DNA of 64,000 nucleotides from Vibrio navarrensis (GCF_015767675.1 NZ_CP065218.1:248001-312000); one strand, 5' to 3'. Counted from the stretch's first letter, positions 1 to 9,739 are shown. Translations and numbers: made by a program. The notes: generated from the letters alone by a model not told the origin.

Positions 1-561
1 CGTAATATTCCACCATTGGTGTTTGTCTTTATTTTCTACTTCTTTATTTCTAACCAACTTATTCCGTTACTTGGTTTGGAAACACTTTTGCGCAATTACC
101 CAGCAACGCCACCAGCGGCGATAACTTGGCTGTTTGGCCCCGCCAATTTGTGGGAAAACTTGCTCTCCGGTGTGATGTGTCTCGGTTTGCTCTCTTCGGC
201 TTACATTGCCGAAATCGTTCGCGCAGGACTGCGTAGCATTGCCAAAGGTCAGTGGGAAGCTGCGGATTCACTTGGCCTCTCCGCTTGGGTCAAGTATCGT
301 TTTGTGATTGGTCCACAAGTATTGGCATCCATTACGCCAGCGTTAGCAGGGCAAACTATCTCGCTGGTGAAAGAAACCTCTATCGTCTCTTTGATTTCCA
401 TTCAAGAGCTAACCTTTGTGGGCAGTGAGGTCGCCAACTCTTCCGGTTTTATTTTCGAAATTTGGCTGATTGTCGGTTTTTGCTATCTGCTGCTTTGTTT
501 CTCTTTGTCTACCGTGTTCAAGCGTATTGAACTGCGCAGCTTAAAGTATTTACGCCGTTAG
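1..561 (+). CDS. Amino-acid ABC transporter permease, 3' part (5' end outside window)
   Basis: The reading frame is open from base 1, so the start lies upstream of the window. The visible 186 residues are hydrophobic with several membrane segments. They carry the cytoplasmic EAA-type loop that docks the ATPase (EAADSLGLSAWVKYRFVIGP, about residues 86-105 of the visible part), followed by LKETSIVSLIS-type sequence usual in HisM/GlnQ-family permeases. By family it forms the inner-membrane channel of a polar amino-acid importer with a periplasmic binding protein and an ATPase, both presumably upstream. Substrate cannot be read from the sequence. The stop is TAG at 559-561. Confidence 0.88.
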   Translation, partial: RNIPPLVFVFIFYFFISNQLIPLLGLETLLRNYPATPPAAITWLFGPANLWENLLSGVMCLGLLSSAYIAEIVRAGLRSIAKGQWEAADSLGLSAWVKYRFVIGPQVLASITPALAGQTISLVKETSIVSLISIQELTFVGSEVANSSGFIFEIWLIVGFCYLLLCFSLSTVFKRIELRSLKYLRR

Positions 562-609
562 AGCGTCTTATAGCAAACAGGGTTTAAGAAAAACTCCTCT
601 CGTCCGTTA

Positions 610-954
610 ATGAGTGCTTACCTCGTGGCGAGAGAAAATGGTGAAGAATTGGACTATCCGCAGGATGCCGCTCGTGTGCTGTACAAAAATGATTTTGATG
701 GTTTGTATCTTCGCCTTGAAAAAGCCTCCACAACCAATAATCTTGATCGCTTAGTCGTAGAAATTGACAAGCTGGCGTCTGAGTTACCCGCTAACTTCAA
801 TGATATCGCTGAGCTGCGCTTTCAAACTGCCAACAAGTATTTGCAGTTTTCAGATATCCTGCTTAAAAAGCGCCAAGCCAATAATGCGCGCAGTGCGATG
901 AAAAAAGCCAATGAACTGCTTCAGCAAATCGAGCGTGGTAACCTAAAAAGCTAA
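610..954 (+). CDS. Hypothetical protein, 114 aa, helical
   Basis: A small soluble protein I do not recognise. It is rich in charged residues and leucine. The second half (about residues 60-110) looks like two or three amphipathic helices and ends in a basic stretch (KKRQANNARSAMKKANELL). There is no signal peptide or membrane segment. It lies 48 bp downstream of the ABC permease in the same frame and may be co-transcribed. The ATG at 610 has only a weak ribosome site and the frame is open back to the permease stop, so the start is uncertain. Confidence 0.6.
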   Translation: MSAYLVARENGEELDYPQDAARVLYKNDFDGLYLRLEKASTTNNLDRLVVEIDKLASELPANFNDIAELRFQTANKYLQFSDILLKKRQANNARSAMKKANELLQQIERGNLKS

Positions 955-1015
955 CTTTGCAAAACGCCATAAAACGAATGTCTTTATGGCGTTTCTGAAA
1001 ATTAACAGGACAATC

Positions 1016-1411
1016 ATGGCAATCAATATTCTGGTCACTCGCCTTACGCGCGGTGACGATTTGAAAAAAGCGCTGGCTGACATAGTCACCAAGCACTCTA
1101 TTCGTGCGGGCAGTATCACCTCGTGTGTGGGCTCACTCTCTGCGCTGAACATCCGCCTTGCGGGCGCTGAGCAAACGTTGTCACTTGAGGCACCTTTTGA
1201 GCTGGTTTCGTTGATGGGGACACTAACGGCCAATCACCAGCATGTGCATATTGCGGTGTCTGACACACAGGGCCGCGTTTGGGGCGGACATCTTCTTGAG
1301 GGCTGTTTGATTGACACCACCGCTGAGCTCATCATTCATCACTATCCCGACTTAGTCTTTCAGCGAGCATTTGACGAGCAGACTGGATTTAGCGAATTGG
1401 TTGCCGATTAG
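1016..1411 (+). CDS. PPC domain (DUF296) DNA-binding-like protein
   Basis: A 131-residue single-domain protein of the PPC/DUF296 family (plants and prokaryotes conserved), which forms trimers. The family signature is visible: SITSCVGSLSALNIRLAG near residue 35, then a histidine-rich metal-site-like segment (NHQHVHIAVSD) and a glycine-rich GGHLLEG turn. In plants the domain is fused to AT-hooks and binds DNA; the stand-alone bacterial forms have no settled role. I chose ATG 1016 over 986 because an AACAGGAC ribosome site precedes it. It stands alone, convergent with the dienelactone hydrolase. Confidence 0.8.
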   Translation: MAINILVTRLTRGDDLKKALADIVTKHSIRAGSITSCVGSLSALNIRLAGAEQTLSLEAPFELVSLMGTLTANHQHVHIAVSDTQGRVWGGHLLEGCLIDTTAELIIHHYPDLVFQRAFDEQTGFSELVAD

Positions 1412-1477
1412 AACTCTCGCCACCCACCCCACTTTGCACTTTAAAACGCAAAGGCGGGGGGATGTTCGTCTGCTTGG

Positions 1478-2383
1478 CTAGCGTAGCTGCTGGTTAAAGA
1501 AGCCAAGCGTACGCTGCCAAGCCAACTCTGCCTCTTCTTTCGCGTAGCGTGCGGTCGAATCGTTGTGGAAACCATGATTAACATTGGCGTAGATAAACGC
1601 TTGATAGTTGGCATTGATCGCTTTGAGGTCCGCCTCGTAATCTGGCCAAGTATCATTGACTCGTTTATCCAGCTCGGCAAAGTGCAGCATCAGCGGCGCT
1701 TTGATGCTCCGGCGCAGAGACTTAGCCGCGGGTGTACCATAAAATGGAACGCCTGCATTCAATTCTTCACCCAGCACCGCTGCCAACAGATTGACCACGT
1801 AACCGCCGAAGCAAAAACCAACGGCACCCAGCTTACCGCTACTATTTGGATGTGACTTGAGATATTGAGCGGCAGCAATAAAATCTTGCTCCACTTTCTC
1901 TCTGTCGAGGCTTTTTTGCATCTCTCGCCCCTGATCATCATTGCCGGGGTAGCCACCCAGCGGCGCTAATGCATCCGGAGCAAAAGCAATAAAACCCACT
2001 TTGGCCAAACGCCGAGCGACATCTTCAATGTAAGGATTCAGTCCCCGATTTTCATGCACCACCAAAACCGTGGGAGTCGGCTGAAGGATCTTTGCTGGCG
2101 TGACCATATAGCCTCGTCCTTCCCCATACCCCAGCGGCGATGAAAAGGAAACATAGTTCGCTTTGATATCGGGATCGTTAAACGACACTTGCTCAGCTCT
2201 GGCATAGTCGGGTAGAAGCGCCGCCGTGATAGAGCTGACACTAAAACCAAGGACTGCCAAACCGGCTAATTTGCCTAAAAACTCACGGCGATCAATTCGG
2301 CCGTGGGCATAGTCGTCATACCAATCGAACGCTTCTTGCGGAATCGCTTGGTCTACTTCCTGTTGCAGCGTATTTTTGTCCAT
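1478..2383 (-). CDS. Dienelactone hydrolase family protein, Tat-exported
   Basis: A 301-residue alpha/beta hydrolase of the dienelactone hydrolase (YghX) type. A twin-arginine motif (DRREFLGKLAG, residues 31-41) precedes a hydrophobic stretch and an alanine-rich cleavage region near residue 64, so export by the Tat pathway is likely. The catalytic nucleophile is probably Cys191 in GFCFGG, with Asp239 and His270 completing the triad by position. Substrate is unknown; family members cleave cyclic esters or lactones. It is monocistronic and convergent with the PPC-domain gene. Confidence 0.86.
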   Translation of the reverse strand: MDKNTLQQEVDQAIPQEAFDWYDDYAHGRIDRREFLGKLAGLAVLGFSVSSITAALLPDYARAEQVSFNDPDIKANYVSFSSPLGYGEGRGYMVTPAKILQPTPTVLVVHENRGLNPYIEDVARRLAKVGFIAFAPDALAPLGGYPGNDDQGREMQKSLDREKVEQDFIAAAQYLKSHPNSSGKLGAVGFCFGGYVVNLLAAVLGEELNAGVPFYGTPAAKSLRRSIKAPLMLHFAELDKRVNDTWPDYEADLKAINANYQAFIYANVNHGFHNDSTARYAKEEAELAWQRTLGFFNQQLR

Positions 2384-2496
2384 TTGCTTGCTCTCTTTTC
2401 ACTAGGTTCATTAACCATAGTTAACTCGGCGAAAATCACCAAGTGGCATATCACTTGCAAAATAACGTACCCAAACAGTAGTAAACTAACGCTTTC

Positions 2497-2952
2497 TTAA
2501 GCTGTTGACTCGCGTTGATAGCACATCACCAATCGTTCTTCACCATCTCCAAAGTAATTACTTTCTCTATCAATGAGTTGAAAGCCTTCCGATTGATAAA
2601 GGCGCAGTGCGGGCTCGTTTTCTGGTGCCACCGTCAGCTTGATTTTTTGATATTGCCCAGTGTGAGCGAGTGCGTGACGCACCAGTTTGCGCGCAATTCC
2701 CTGCCCTTGATGGGACGATGAAACGGCGAGTGAAAGCATCCACGCTTCATCTGCAGAGTGATCCGTCGGAGCAATCAAAACATAACCAGCAAGCTGTCTG
2801 TTAACCTGCCCAACATACACGCCAGCAGGCCAACAATCGAGTGCTTGGCGGATGAAAAAAATCGGGTAACCGTGTTCGGCGAAAAGTTGCTGTTCGAGCT
2901 GTGCAATGGCGTGAATGTCTTCTCTATTTGCATTGCGGATGTGTAGATTCAT
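2497..2952 (-). CDS. GNAT family N-acetyltransferase
   Basis: A 151-residue single-domain acetyltransferase. The acetyl-CoA loop is visible as SSSHQGQGIARKLVRHAL (about residues 78-95), matching the Q/RxxGxG/A motif. It is followed by the usual APENEPALRLYQSEGFQ segment that closes the fold. The acceptor substrate (protein N-terminus, amine or antibiotic) cannot be read. It is a single gene lying between the hydrolase and the chemoreceptor, with its own short leader. Confidence 0.87.
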   Translation of the reverse strand: MNLHIRNANREDIHAIAQLEQQLFAEHGYPIFFIRQALDCWPAGVYVGQVNRQLAGYVLIAPTDHSADEAWMLSLAVSSSHQGQGIARKLVRHALAHTGQYQKIKLTVAPENEPALRLYQSEGFQLIDRESNYFGDGEERLVMCYQRESTA

Positions 2953-3051
2953 GTCGGTATTTCATGGAGAAAAATCAAGAGGCATAAGATAGCGCAATTA
3001 TCCTGTTGTGCCAAAGTTAGCCTGATTTCAGGTGATGATTTGCATAAAAGC

Positions 3052-3077
3052 AACTCGGCACCCTAAGGTGCCGAGTT
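3052..3077 (-). terminator. Rho-independent terminator of the chemoreceptor gene
   Basis: A perfect 11-bp stem (AACTCGGCACC with its complement GGTGCCGAGTT) and a 4-base loop lie 6 bp past the chemoreceptor stop. On the minus strand the stem is followed by a T-rich tract (TTGCTTTTATG). Confidence 0.8.
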
Positions 3078-3082
3078 AGTCT

Positions 3083-4972
3083 TTACAATCTGAAACGCGA
3101 TATCTCCTTGTCAAGATCGCCAGCCAAAGCGTGTAGACGTTTTGCTTGCTCAACCGCATCCAGCGCGTCGACAGCCAAACGATCACTCACCTCTCGAACT
3201 GATTCAGTATTGCCGTTGATGTCGGCCGTTACTAATGACTGTTCTTCTGCGGCCGAAGCGATCTGCGTTGCCATATCACTGATGGTTTGAATCGCATCAC
3301 CAATCGCCGTCAAGCTTTCACCGGTGAGGTTAACGTCTTCAACACTGGTCGCCGCAAGCTCATGGCTTTGCTTCATCACCGCAACAGCACTGCTGGTTGC
3401 GCGCTGCAAGCCTTGAATTTTTTCTTGGATTTCTTCGGTCGAGGCGTGGGTACGCTGCGACAACACGCGGACCTCATCAGCAACCACCGCAAAACCACGC
3501 CCTTGCTCTCCGGCACGAGCCGCCTCAATCGCCGCGTTGAGTGCCAACAAATTCGTTTGCTCTGCGATGGCTCTAATTGTGGCTAAAATGGTCGAAATTT
3601 GCTGTCCGTGCGCTTCCAGTTCACCAATGATATCAACGGCATTGGTAAGTTCTTGCGCAAGAGAATTGATCGAGCGCTGGCTCTTTCTCATCTGCTCAAA
3701 GCCATGCTGGCTCAACTCAACCGATTGGTTGGCATTTTTCGCCGTGTTATCGGCATTACCTGCAATTTCGGCTGTTGCGGAGGCCATTTCCGTCACGGCG
3801 GTAGCCACCATGGTGATCTCATCCTGCTGATGACGAATGCTCTCGCTGCGTTGACTGGCTGAGCGCGCCGCTTCATTCGCTCCAAGGTTGAGCGCGCCAG
3901 AAACATCGCGCACGTTCTTCACCATCACATGCAATCGGTCGACAAACTTATTGAATTTCTCGGCCAACTGACCAACTTCGTCTTGGCTAGTCACTTGCAA
4001 ACGAACAGTCAAATCACCGTCGCCTTCGGCGATATCAGCCAAGGCTTCACTGACGCGACCCAGTTCGACCAGCTGTTTCGCCACGAACCAAGACGTGGCC
4101 AGTGCCATCACTACGAGCACCAGCATACCGATTAACGTCTGATTAAGCAGCATGTCAGATAACGGCTCTTCCAACGTTGCCTTATCCATCTCCATCACGA
4201 GTAACCAGTCGGTGTATTCGATCGGTTGCGCCATAATCACTTTGGCAGCCCCTGCAACATCAACGTATAACGCACTATTGCTATCAGCGGCGCGAATCAG
4301 ATCCGAAATGCTCAGCTCTGGCGCTATTTCGGCTACTGGTTTAAGCAGTACTTCTTTATTCGGATGAGCAACTACATTGCCTTTACGATTAACAAGAATC
4401 GCGCGGCCATTGCCCGGTACCTGAATGGCTAAAACGTCTTTGATCAGTTTGTTGAGCGCCAAATTTGAAGCGGCAACGCCGATCAATTTGCCATTGTGTC
4501 GAACAGGTTCGGTTAACGTCACCACTAGAGTTTGCATGGTAACACTGACGTAAGGCGCAGTGGTGATAGCACTATTAGCGGCTTTGGCCTCTTTATACCA
4601 ACCACGTTCTCTGGGATCGTAGCCCGCCTTGTTCAGTGAAGGATCATGACGAAACATCTCTCCTTGTTCATTCCCGTAATAACTTAGGCCAAATCCCCCC
4701 GCGACAAGCGCTTGACGTAAATGCGGCACAATATCGAGCTGCGGGTTGCGCTCGATTTCCTCTTTCAAACCTTTAACGGCGAGCTGTTTGTCATGAAACC
4801 AGTCCGCAATCCCCTTGGCATGAGCACTGAGTGTGTTGCGGCTTTCACTTTCAATCGCTTTCCAGCTGTGAGTTTTAAAGGTTTGATACCCAACAAAAAG
4901 AAGTGTCGCGGCGGTAATCGCAATCGCTAAAACGACGGAGGAAACCATTTTCCTCTTTAAACTGAATTGCAT
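3083..4972 (-). CDS. Methyl-accepting chemotaxis protein with periplasmic Cache-type sensor
   Basis: A 629-residue chemoreceptor. The order is TM1 (about residues 10-30), a roughly 245-residue periplasmic domain with double-Cache features ([13 protein letters not shown], then ALNKLIKDV and [12 protein letters not shown]), TM2 (about 277-300), a HAMP linker, and a cytoplasmic signalling domain. The strictly conserved hairpin tip [20 protein letters not shown] is intact. It passes ligand occupancy to CheA/CheW. There is no C-terminal NWETF-type pentapeptide. Ligand is unknown; Cache receptors in vibrios often sense amino acids or carboxylates. A degraded relative lies just upstream at 5158-5502. 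Confidence 0.93.
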   Translation of the reverse strand: MQFSLKRKMVSSVVLAIAITAATLLFVGYQTFKTHSWKAIESESRNTLSAHAKGIADWFHDKQLAVKGLKEEIERNPQLDIVPHLRQALVAGGFGLSYYGNEQGEMFRHDPSLNKAGYDPRERGWYKEAKAANSAITTAPYVSVTMQTLVVTLTEPVRHNGKLIGVAASNLALNKLIKDVLAIQVPGNGRAILVNRKGNVVAHPNKEVLLKPVAEIAPELSISDLIRAADSNSALYVDVAGAAKVIMAQPIEYTDWLLVMEMDKATLEEPLSDMLLNQTLIGMLVLVVMALATSWFVAKQLVELGRVSEALADIAEGDGDLTVRLQVTSQDEVGQLAEKFNKFVDRLHVMVKNVRDVSGALNLGANEAARSASQRSESIRHQQDEITMVATAVTEMASATAEIAGNADNTAKNANQSVELSQHGFEQMRKSQRSINSLAQELTNAVDIIGELEAHGQQISTILATIRAIAEQTNLLALNAAIEAARAGEQGRGFAVVADEVRVLSQRTHASTEEIQEKIQGLQRATSSAVAVMKQSHELAATSVEDVNLTGESLTAIGDAIQTISDMATQIASAAEEQSLVTADINGNTESVREVSDRLAVDALDAVEQAKRLHALAGDLDKEISRFRL

Positions 4973-5111
4973 AGATGGCTCTCATTGCTTATTAGAAATT
5001 CTATAAAGCGTAGATTATCAATCTAATTTGTGAAATTCTGGCTATGCGTCTAACTTTATATCCAAGCTGTTTGTCTTTGCAGTAAGGTTGTGATCTTGCT
5101 TCAAAACAAAC

Positions 5112-5132
5112 GGCGCCCAATAGCGCCGTTCA
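5112..5132 (-). terminator. Terminator-like hairpin after the chemoreceptor remnant
   Basis: AACGGCGC and GCGCCGTT pair across a short loop. Read on the minus strand the hairpin is followed by TTGTTTTG. It lies about 25 bp past the remnant's original stop at 5158, so it probably terminated the lost chemoreceptor gene. Confidence 0.65.
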
Positions 5133-5157
5133 GAGGTGGATCGCGACATCATCGCTT

Positions 5158-5502
5158 TCAGGATAATTTAAAGGTCGCCACTTTGGCACTAAGTTCAGAG
5201 GCTTGTTGCTTCAATTGGTTGGACTCGCTTGAGCTGTCTTGCGAACTGACCACCAGTTGATCGGCAACATCTTTGATTTAGGTGATGTTCTGGGTGATTG
5301 CGCTGGTAACGTGCGTCTGCTCTTCCGCCGCCGTCGCAATTTGCGTCGCCATATCACTAATTAAATTCACCACCGCAAAACCTCGGCCTTGCTCACCAGC
5401 ACGCGCGGCTTCAATTGCCGCGTTGAGCGCGAGCAAGACGTTGCTTCGTTTGTGCGCACTGAACACAAAAACGTTTTTGCTTTTGACCGAGTTTATTTTC
5501 AA
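5158..5502 (-). pseudogene. Methyl-accepting chemotaxis protein remnant with internal deletion and nonsense codon
   Basis: The minus strand encodes pieces of a chemoreceptor signalling domain. The hairpin tip [20 protein letters not shown] is joined directly to [20 protein letters not shown]. In the intact neighbour about 65-70 residues separate these two segments, so that stretch is deleted. An in-frame TAA follows SAITQNIT near 5277; past it the frame continues through IKDVADQLVVSSQDSSSE to ...VATFKLS and a stop at 5158-5160. The sensor, membrane and HAMP parts are absent. It cannot make a working receptor. The upstream join to unrelated AT-rich sequence lies near 5450. Confidence 0.85.
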
Positions 5503-6024
5503 TCATGGCCATTTTATTTTATATAAAAGAGCATTTTTAATAATATCTAATTTAGCAAAACGAAATTTAGCCAATGTTACAAATCAAAACTGGAAATCAA
5601 AATAAAATTACCAAAGAATAATCATTTTAAATCTAGAGAATGAAATAAATTAGCATTAGATTATCTATGCAAAGCTAATAAAACACCACCTCATTAAGCA
5701 ATCTCTTATTTTGAAATGTAAAGAACAAATAAAAAACAACAACTTATCATTATACTTATAATAATTAAAAAGATATCAAAGGTCATTATTACATCAATCA
5801 ATATTTGTCAACAATAAATGGTTACATTATTTATTTTTGTGAAAATAAGCCAGAATAAGAATTTATTGCCTTCCCATTAACATTCATGGCGGTTAAAAAT
5901 TAGCCACTTGATGAAATAAGAACGTTTCAACATTCAAGGATGAGGACCAATACCCTTACGATTATTAACATTATTTCGTGATCGGTAGTTTAATATAATA
6001 AAACCAACTCGTAATGAGGAAACT
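5503..6024. other. AT-rich leader upstream of vvhBA
   Basis: About 520 bp of very AT-rich DNA with no credible gene. It holds the vvhBA promoter and probably sites for its regulators. From the literature, HlyU, H-NS, CRP, IscR and Fur act on this operon. By eye I can offer only an imperfect CRP half-site (TTGTGAAAATAA near 5836), so I do not mark operators. Its composition contrasts with the coding DNA on both sides. Confidence 0.6.
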
Positions 6025-6531
6025 ATGCGAAAAAACAACAATAAAATAGCAGGAAGAATACTCCTTCTTTCAAGCTTGTTTGCTGCACAGGCTTTCGCGG
6101 ATGTCCAAATTTTGGGCAGTGAAAGTGAAATCTCTCAGGCCATCGCACAAAGCTATCGCCAACCTGTGACGCTCTACAGTGGCCATTTATCTCAGCAAGA
6201 TTTGCTTTATGTCAACGCAGGCAGCGCTTCTGAAGATGAACTCAACCTCGCTCAACAGCACATCGCTAATGGTGATACGGTTGTGCTCGATCTCACGACA
6301 ATTGCTGGCGAAGAAGCGCAATTCTCACTGAGCCAAAAGCTCACCGGACTGGGCATTTCAGCCCCAGTGGTCGTGACTGGCACCTATCAAGGGGATTCCT
6401 TAGTCAATGCGATTGTCAGCGATGTGACCGATGAGAACGGTAACTCGCTCAATAACCCCGCCGCAGAACTAGACAGCATCACCCACTCTGTGCAACACGC
6501 ACTTGATCGTTTTGGCTTCGGAGGTAACTAA
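6025..6531 (+). CDS. vvhB: VvhB, hemolysin accessory protein
   Basis: A 168-residue protein encoded immediately 5' of the cytolysin, with one base between its TAA and the vvhA ATG, so the two are translationally coupled. A signal peptide covers about residues 1-25 (basic start, ILLLSSLFAAQAFA, then DVQ), placing it in the periplasm. In V. vulnificus VvhB is thought to help fold or stabilise VvhA before secretion. No catalytic motif is visible. The ATG is preceded by TAATGAGGAAACT, a good ribosome site. Confidence 0.92.
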   Translation: MRKNNNKIAGRILLLSSLFAAQAFADVQILGSESEISQAIAQSYRQPVTLYSGHLSQQDLLYVNAGSASEDELNLAQQHIANGDTVVLDLTTIAGEEAQFSLSQKLTGLGISAPVVVTGTYQGDSLVNAIVSDVTDENGNSLNNPAAELDSITHSVQHALDRFGFGGN

Positions 6532-6532
6532 G

Positions 6533-7948
6533 ATGAAAACACCGGTTGTATTTACGTTTTCTTTACTCGCCGCGGCGATGAACGCCAGTGCACAAGAATA
6601 TGTGCCGATTGTCGAAAAGCCGATTTACATCACCAGCTCAAAAATTAAATGTAACCTGCATACGTCTGGCGATTTTGATAATACCCGCGATTGGTGTAAT
6701 GCTGGTGCGTCAATTGATGTTCGCGTTAACGTCGCACAAATGCGCTCGGTGCAATCCGCTACCGCCGCAGGCTTTACCCCGGATGCAAAAATTGTCCGCT
6801 TTACTGTTGATGCAGACAAACCCGGTACAGGCATCCACCTTGTGAACGAGCTGCAGCAAGAGCATAGCTGGTTCCAAAGCTGGGCGAACCGTCGCACCTA
6901 TATTGGTCCGTTTGCCAGCAGCTACGATTTGTGGGTTAAGCCTGTTTCTGGCTATACACCGAAAAAGGCACGTGATTTCCCACAGAATGAGAACAAAAAC
7001 TACCAGCACCGCGACACGCATGGCTATTCGATTGGTGTGAATGGTAAAGTGGGGGCTGAGGTCAATAAAGACGGCCCTAAAGTGGGTGGTGAAGTCAGTG
7101 GTTCGTTCACTTATAACTATTCGAAAACCTTAGTGTTCGATACAAAAGACTACCGCATCAACAACCGTTCTTCGCTAAGCGATTTCGATATCTCCTTTGA
7201 ACGCGAGTTCGGTGAGTGTGATGAACTGCGCCGCCAGGAGTTGGGTTGCTATTTTACCGCAGCTCACTGGGGTAGCGGATGGGTGTTTGACAAAACCAAG
7301 TTCAATCCGATCTCCTACGCTAACTTTAAACCCAGCTATGACGTACTTTACGAAACGCCTGTCAGTGAAAGTGGCACCACAGACTTTGAGATTGGGGTAA
7401 AGCTTAACTACCGTGCTCGTTTTGGTACTGTGGTACCTTCGGCGCTGTTCTCTGTCTATGGCCCTGCGGGGTACTCTTCAAACAGTACAACCGTTAAACA
7501 ACGAGTGCGTGTAGACTGGAATCATCCGTTGTTCGAAGCCGAAGCGCACGTTACCTTGCAATCTTTGAGCAATAACGATTTGTGTCTCGATGTGTATGGT
7601 AAAGATGGCGATCAAAAAGCCATCGGTGGCGAGGTCAACGGCTGGAGTTGTCATGGCAACTGGAATCAAGTTTGGGGTCTTGACAAAGAAGAGCGCTACC
7701 GCAGCCGTGTTGCGCCAGATCGCTGCCTGACTGTTGGTAGTGACCAACGCCTCACCGTTGAGCGATGTGGAGCAAACCTTGCTCAGAAATGGTTCTGGGA
7801 AGGCGACAAGCTGATCAGCCGTTATGTCGATGGCAGCAACACTCGCTACGTGCTAGATATCATCAGCGGCCAAACTGTCGGCGTCAGCCCTGAATCCTCA
7901 GCAACGCATGCACGCTGGAAACCCACGCTGCAACAGATCAAACTTTAA
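6533..7948 (+). CDS. vvhA: VvhA, pore-forming cytolysin/hemolysin
   Basis: A 471-residue secreted toxin. A signal peptide ends at ...MNASA before QEYVPIV. A beta-rich cytolysin domain of the leukocidin-like superfamily follows (about residues 30-320) with the glycine/serine-rich stem region around VNGKVGAEVNKDGPKVGGEV. A C-terminal beta-trefoil lectin domain (about 340-471) shows ricin-B features: CLDVYGKDGD, NGWSCHGNWNQVW and CLTVGSDQRL. By family knowledge it binds cholesterol/glycans, oligomerises and lyses host cells. It is intact, with no frameshift. I chose ATG 6533 rather than the longer frame because it gives the mature VVH length and couples to vvhB. Confidence 0.97.
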   Translation: MKTPVVFTFSLLAAAMNASAQEYVPIVEKPIYITSSKIKCNLHTSGDFDNTRDWCNAGASIDVRVNVAQMRSVQSATAAGFTPDAKIVRFTVDADKPGTGIHLVNELQQEHSWFQSWANRRTYIGPFASSYDLWVKPVSGYTPKKARDFPQNENKNYQHRDTHGYSIGVNGKVGAEVNKDGPKVGGEVSGSFTYNYSKTLVFDTKDYRINNRSSLSDFDISFEREFGECDELRRQELGCYFTAAHWGSGWVFDKTKFNPISYANFKPSYDVLYETPVSESGTTDFEIGVKLNYRARFGTVVPSALFSVYGPAGYSSNSTTVKQRVRVDWNHPLFEAEAHVTLQSLSNNDLCLDVYGKDGDQKAIGGEVNGWSCHGNWNQVWGLDKEERYRSRVAPDRCLTVGSDQRLTVERCGANLAQKWFWEGDKLISRYVDGSNTRYVLDIISGQTVGVSPESSATHARWKPTLQQIKL

Positions 7949-7955
7949 CCAGCCT

Positions 7956-7990
7956 AGCGCTCTCGCATTCAGCGGGAGCGCTTTAGTTCT
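7956..7990 (+). terminator. Terminator of vvhBA
   Basis: An 11-bp stem (AGCGCTCTCGC with GCGGGAGCGCT, one G-T pair), a 5-base loop ATTCA, then TTAGTTCT. It lies 8 bp past the vvhA stop. Confidence 0.75.
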
Positions 7991-7996
7991 AACCAG

Positions 7997-8006
7997 CGAA
8001 CGTTCG
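7997..8006. promoter_or_regulatory. Palindrome CGAACGTTCG upstream of glpT, possible GlpR half-site pair
   Basis: A perfect 10-bp palindrome CGAACGTTCG lies in the glpT leader. It shares the CGAACG core with the inverted repeat at 8179-8203. This is a tentative GlpR operator, from resemblance to the TTCG...CGAA character of GlpR sites. Confidence 0.3.
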
Positions 8007-8178
8007 TTTGCTCAAAAACCAATCACAAAAGTTCCAAAACGCCATTTTGTAACACGTTGAAAATGAGAGATATCATCCATATTCGCAACTTAATATCCTG
8101 TTTTATTAATATTATTAATTGAAATGTAACATTTCTCACAGAAAACTTTGTCAATCAATACGAAAATCCGACCGATTT

Positions 8179-8203
8179 CGAACGAAAAGTTTTTGCTCGT
8201 TCG
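8179..8203. promoter_or_regulatory. Inverted repeat CGAACGA-N11-TCGTTCG upstream of glpT
   Basis: Perfect 7-bp arms separated by 11 bases, about 95-120 bp before the glpT start. Together with the palindrome at 7997 and the IR before glpQ (9740-9771), all built on TTCGAA/CGAACG, it suggests a common glp regulator such as GlpR. The remaining leader (7991-8296) is AT-rich with no gene. Confidence 0.4.
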
Positions 8204-8296
8204 CACTTTAGAAGAAACCACCCGCTCTCTACTCAACATTCTTTTGTTCGGGGCCGTTTCTATACCATCGCAAAACACAAAGTAAAGAGGCTTACC

Positions 8297-9661
8297 ATGT
8301 TTGGTATATTCACACCCAAAGCGCATATCAATCGCCTACCTGGCGAGAAAATCGATAGTGCTTACTCCCGCCTGCGCTGGCAATTGTTTATCGGCATTTT
8401 TGTTGGTTATGCTGGCTACTATCTGGTACGTAAAAACTTCAGTCTGGCGATGCCATATCTGATTGAACAAGGCTTTAGCCGCGGCGACCTCGGTGTCGCT
8501 CTGGCTGCGGTATCCATCGCTTACGGTTTATCTAAATTCTTAATGGGTAGTGTTTCCGACCGTTCTGATCCGCGCTACTTCCTCAGCGCAGGCTTGGTGA
8601 TGTCTGCCTTAGTCATGTTCTGCTTTGGCTTTATGCCTTGGGCAACCGGCAGCATTACCGCCATGTTTATCTTGCTGTTTTTGAACGGCTGGTTCCAAGG
8701 TATGGGGTGGCCTGCCTGTGGCCGAACCATGGTGCACTGGTGGTCTCGCAAAGAGCGCGGTGAAATTGTCTCAGTGTGGAACGTGGCGCACAACGTAGGT
8801 GGTGGTTTGATAGGCCCACTCTTCCTCTTCGGTTTGTGGATGTTCAATGACGACTGGCGCACCGCTTTCTACGTACCTGCCTTCTTCGCTCTACTGGTAG
8901 CGGTATTTATTTGGATTACCATGCGTGATACGCCTCAATCTTGTGGCCTGCCACCGATTGAAGAGTACAAAAACGACTACCCAGACGATTACGACACCTC
9001 GCACGAAAAAGAGATGACGGCCAAAGAGATCTTCTTTAAGTACGTGTTTAACAACAAACTGCTTTGGTCTATCGCAATTGCGAACGCCTTCGTTTACTTG
9101 ATCCGCTACGGCGTACTCGATTGGGCTCCGGTATACCTGAGAGAAGCCAAAGAGTTCACGGTTGACAAATCTTCTTGGGCTTACTTCCTCTACGAGTGGG
9201 CGGGCATTCCGGGTACCCTGCTGTGTGGTTGGATCTCAGACAAACTGTTCAAAGGCCGTCGTGCGCCAGCGGGCATTCTGTTTATGGTGTTGGTAACGCT
9301 TGCGGTACTAGTTTACTGGTTTAACCCAGCAGGTAACCCTGGTGTGGACATGGCAGCGCTGGTGGCTATCGGCTTCCTCATCTATGGCCCTGTGATGCTT
9401 ATTGGTCTATACGCACTCGAACTTGCACCGAAAAAAGCCGCTGGTACTGCTGCAGGTCTAACGGGTCTGTTTGGCTACTTGGGCGGCGCAGTGGCGGCAA
9501 ACGCGGTACTGGGTTACACCGTTGACCACTTTGGCTGGGATGGTGGTTTTATCATCTTGATCGGCTCTTGTATCACCTCCATTGTTTGTTTGACTTACGC
9601 ACTGCTGGGCGAACGCGCTCATCACGAAGCGAAGAACAAACAGAAAGAAGCCGTTGCTTAA
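8297..9661 (+). CDS. glpT: Glycerol-3-phosphate transporter GlpT
   Basis: A 454-residue inner-membrane antiporter of the major facilitator superfamily (organophosphate:Pi family) with 12 predicted helices. It brings in sn-glycerol 3-phosphate in exchange for phosphate. The N-terminal half has the family marker [19 protein letters not shown] (about residues 36-54). The loop [17 protein letters not shown] and the [19 protein letters not shown] segment follow, as in E. coli GlpT. The length is normal. It works with glpQ next door and with the glpABC dehydrogenase at the end of the window. Start at ATG 8297 after AAAGAGGCTTACC. Confidence 0.96.
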   Translation: MFGIFTPKAHINRLPGEKIDSAYSRLRWQLFIGIFVGYAGYYLVRKNFSLAMPYLIEQGFSRGDLGVALAAVSIAYGLSKFLMGSVSDRSDPRYFLSAGLVMSALVMFCFGFMPWATGSITAMFILLFLNGWFQGMGWPACGRTMVHWWSRKERGEIVSVWNVAHNVGGGLIGPLFLFGLWMFNDDWRTAFYVPAFFALLVAVFIWITMRDTPQSCGLPPIEEYKNDYPDDYDTSHEKEMTAKEIFFKYVFNNKLLWSIAIANAFVYLIRYGVLDWAPVYLREAKEFTVDKSSWAYFLYEWAGIPGTLLCGWISDKLFKGRRAPAGILFMVLVTLAVLVYWFNPAGNPGVDMAALVAIGFLIYGPVMLIGLYALELAPKKAAGTAAGLTGLFGYLGGAVAANAVLGYTVDHFGWDGGFIILIGSCITSIVCLTYALLGERAHHEAKNKQKEAVA

Positions 9662-9674
9662 TTAAACTTCCTCA

Positions 9675-9708
9675 AGCCCGTTTTTTTACTGCCGTAAGCT
9701 AACGGGCT
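9675..9708 (+). terminator. Hairpin between glpT and glpQ
   Basis: An 8-bp stem AGCCCGTT/AACGGGCT encloses a T-rich 18-base loop, followed by ATTTTC. It may terminate or attenuate between glpT and glpQ. Confidence 0.65.
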
Positions 9709-9739
9709 ATTTTCTGCGCGAAAGTGTCATCATAGTTAC

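Noticed and set aside
1427..1459. C-rich/G-rich inverted repeat between the PPC and dienelactone hydrolase genes
   Set aside because: Pairing is interrupted and there is no T-run; it may be a weak convergent terminator but the support is thin.
5282..5605. Plus-strand open frame across the chemoreceptor remnant
   Set aside because: It mirrors the recognisable minus-strand chemoreceptor codons and has no family features.
5830..5855. CRP site upstream of vvhBA
   Set aside because: Only one half (TGTGA) is recognisable; the second half does not match, so I do not mark it as a site.
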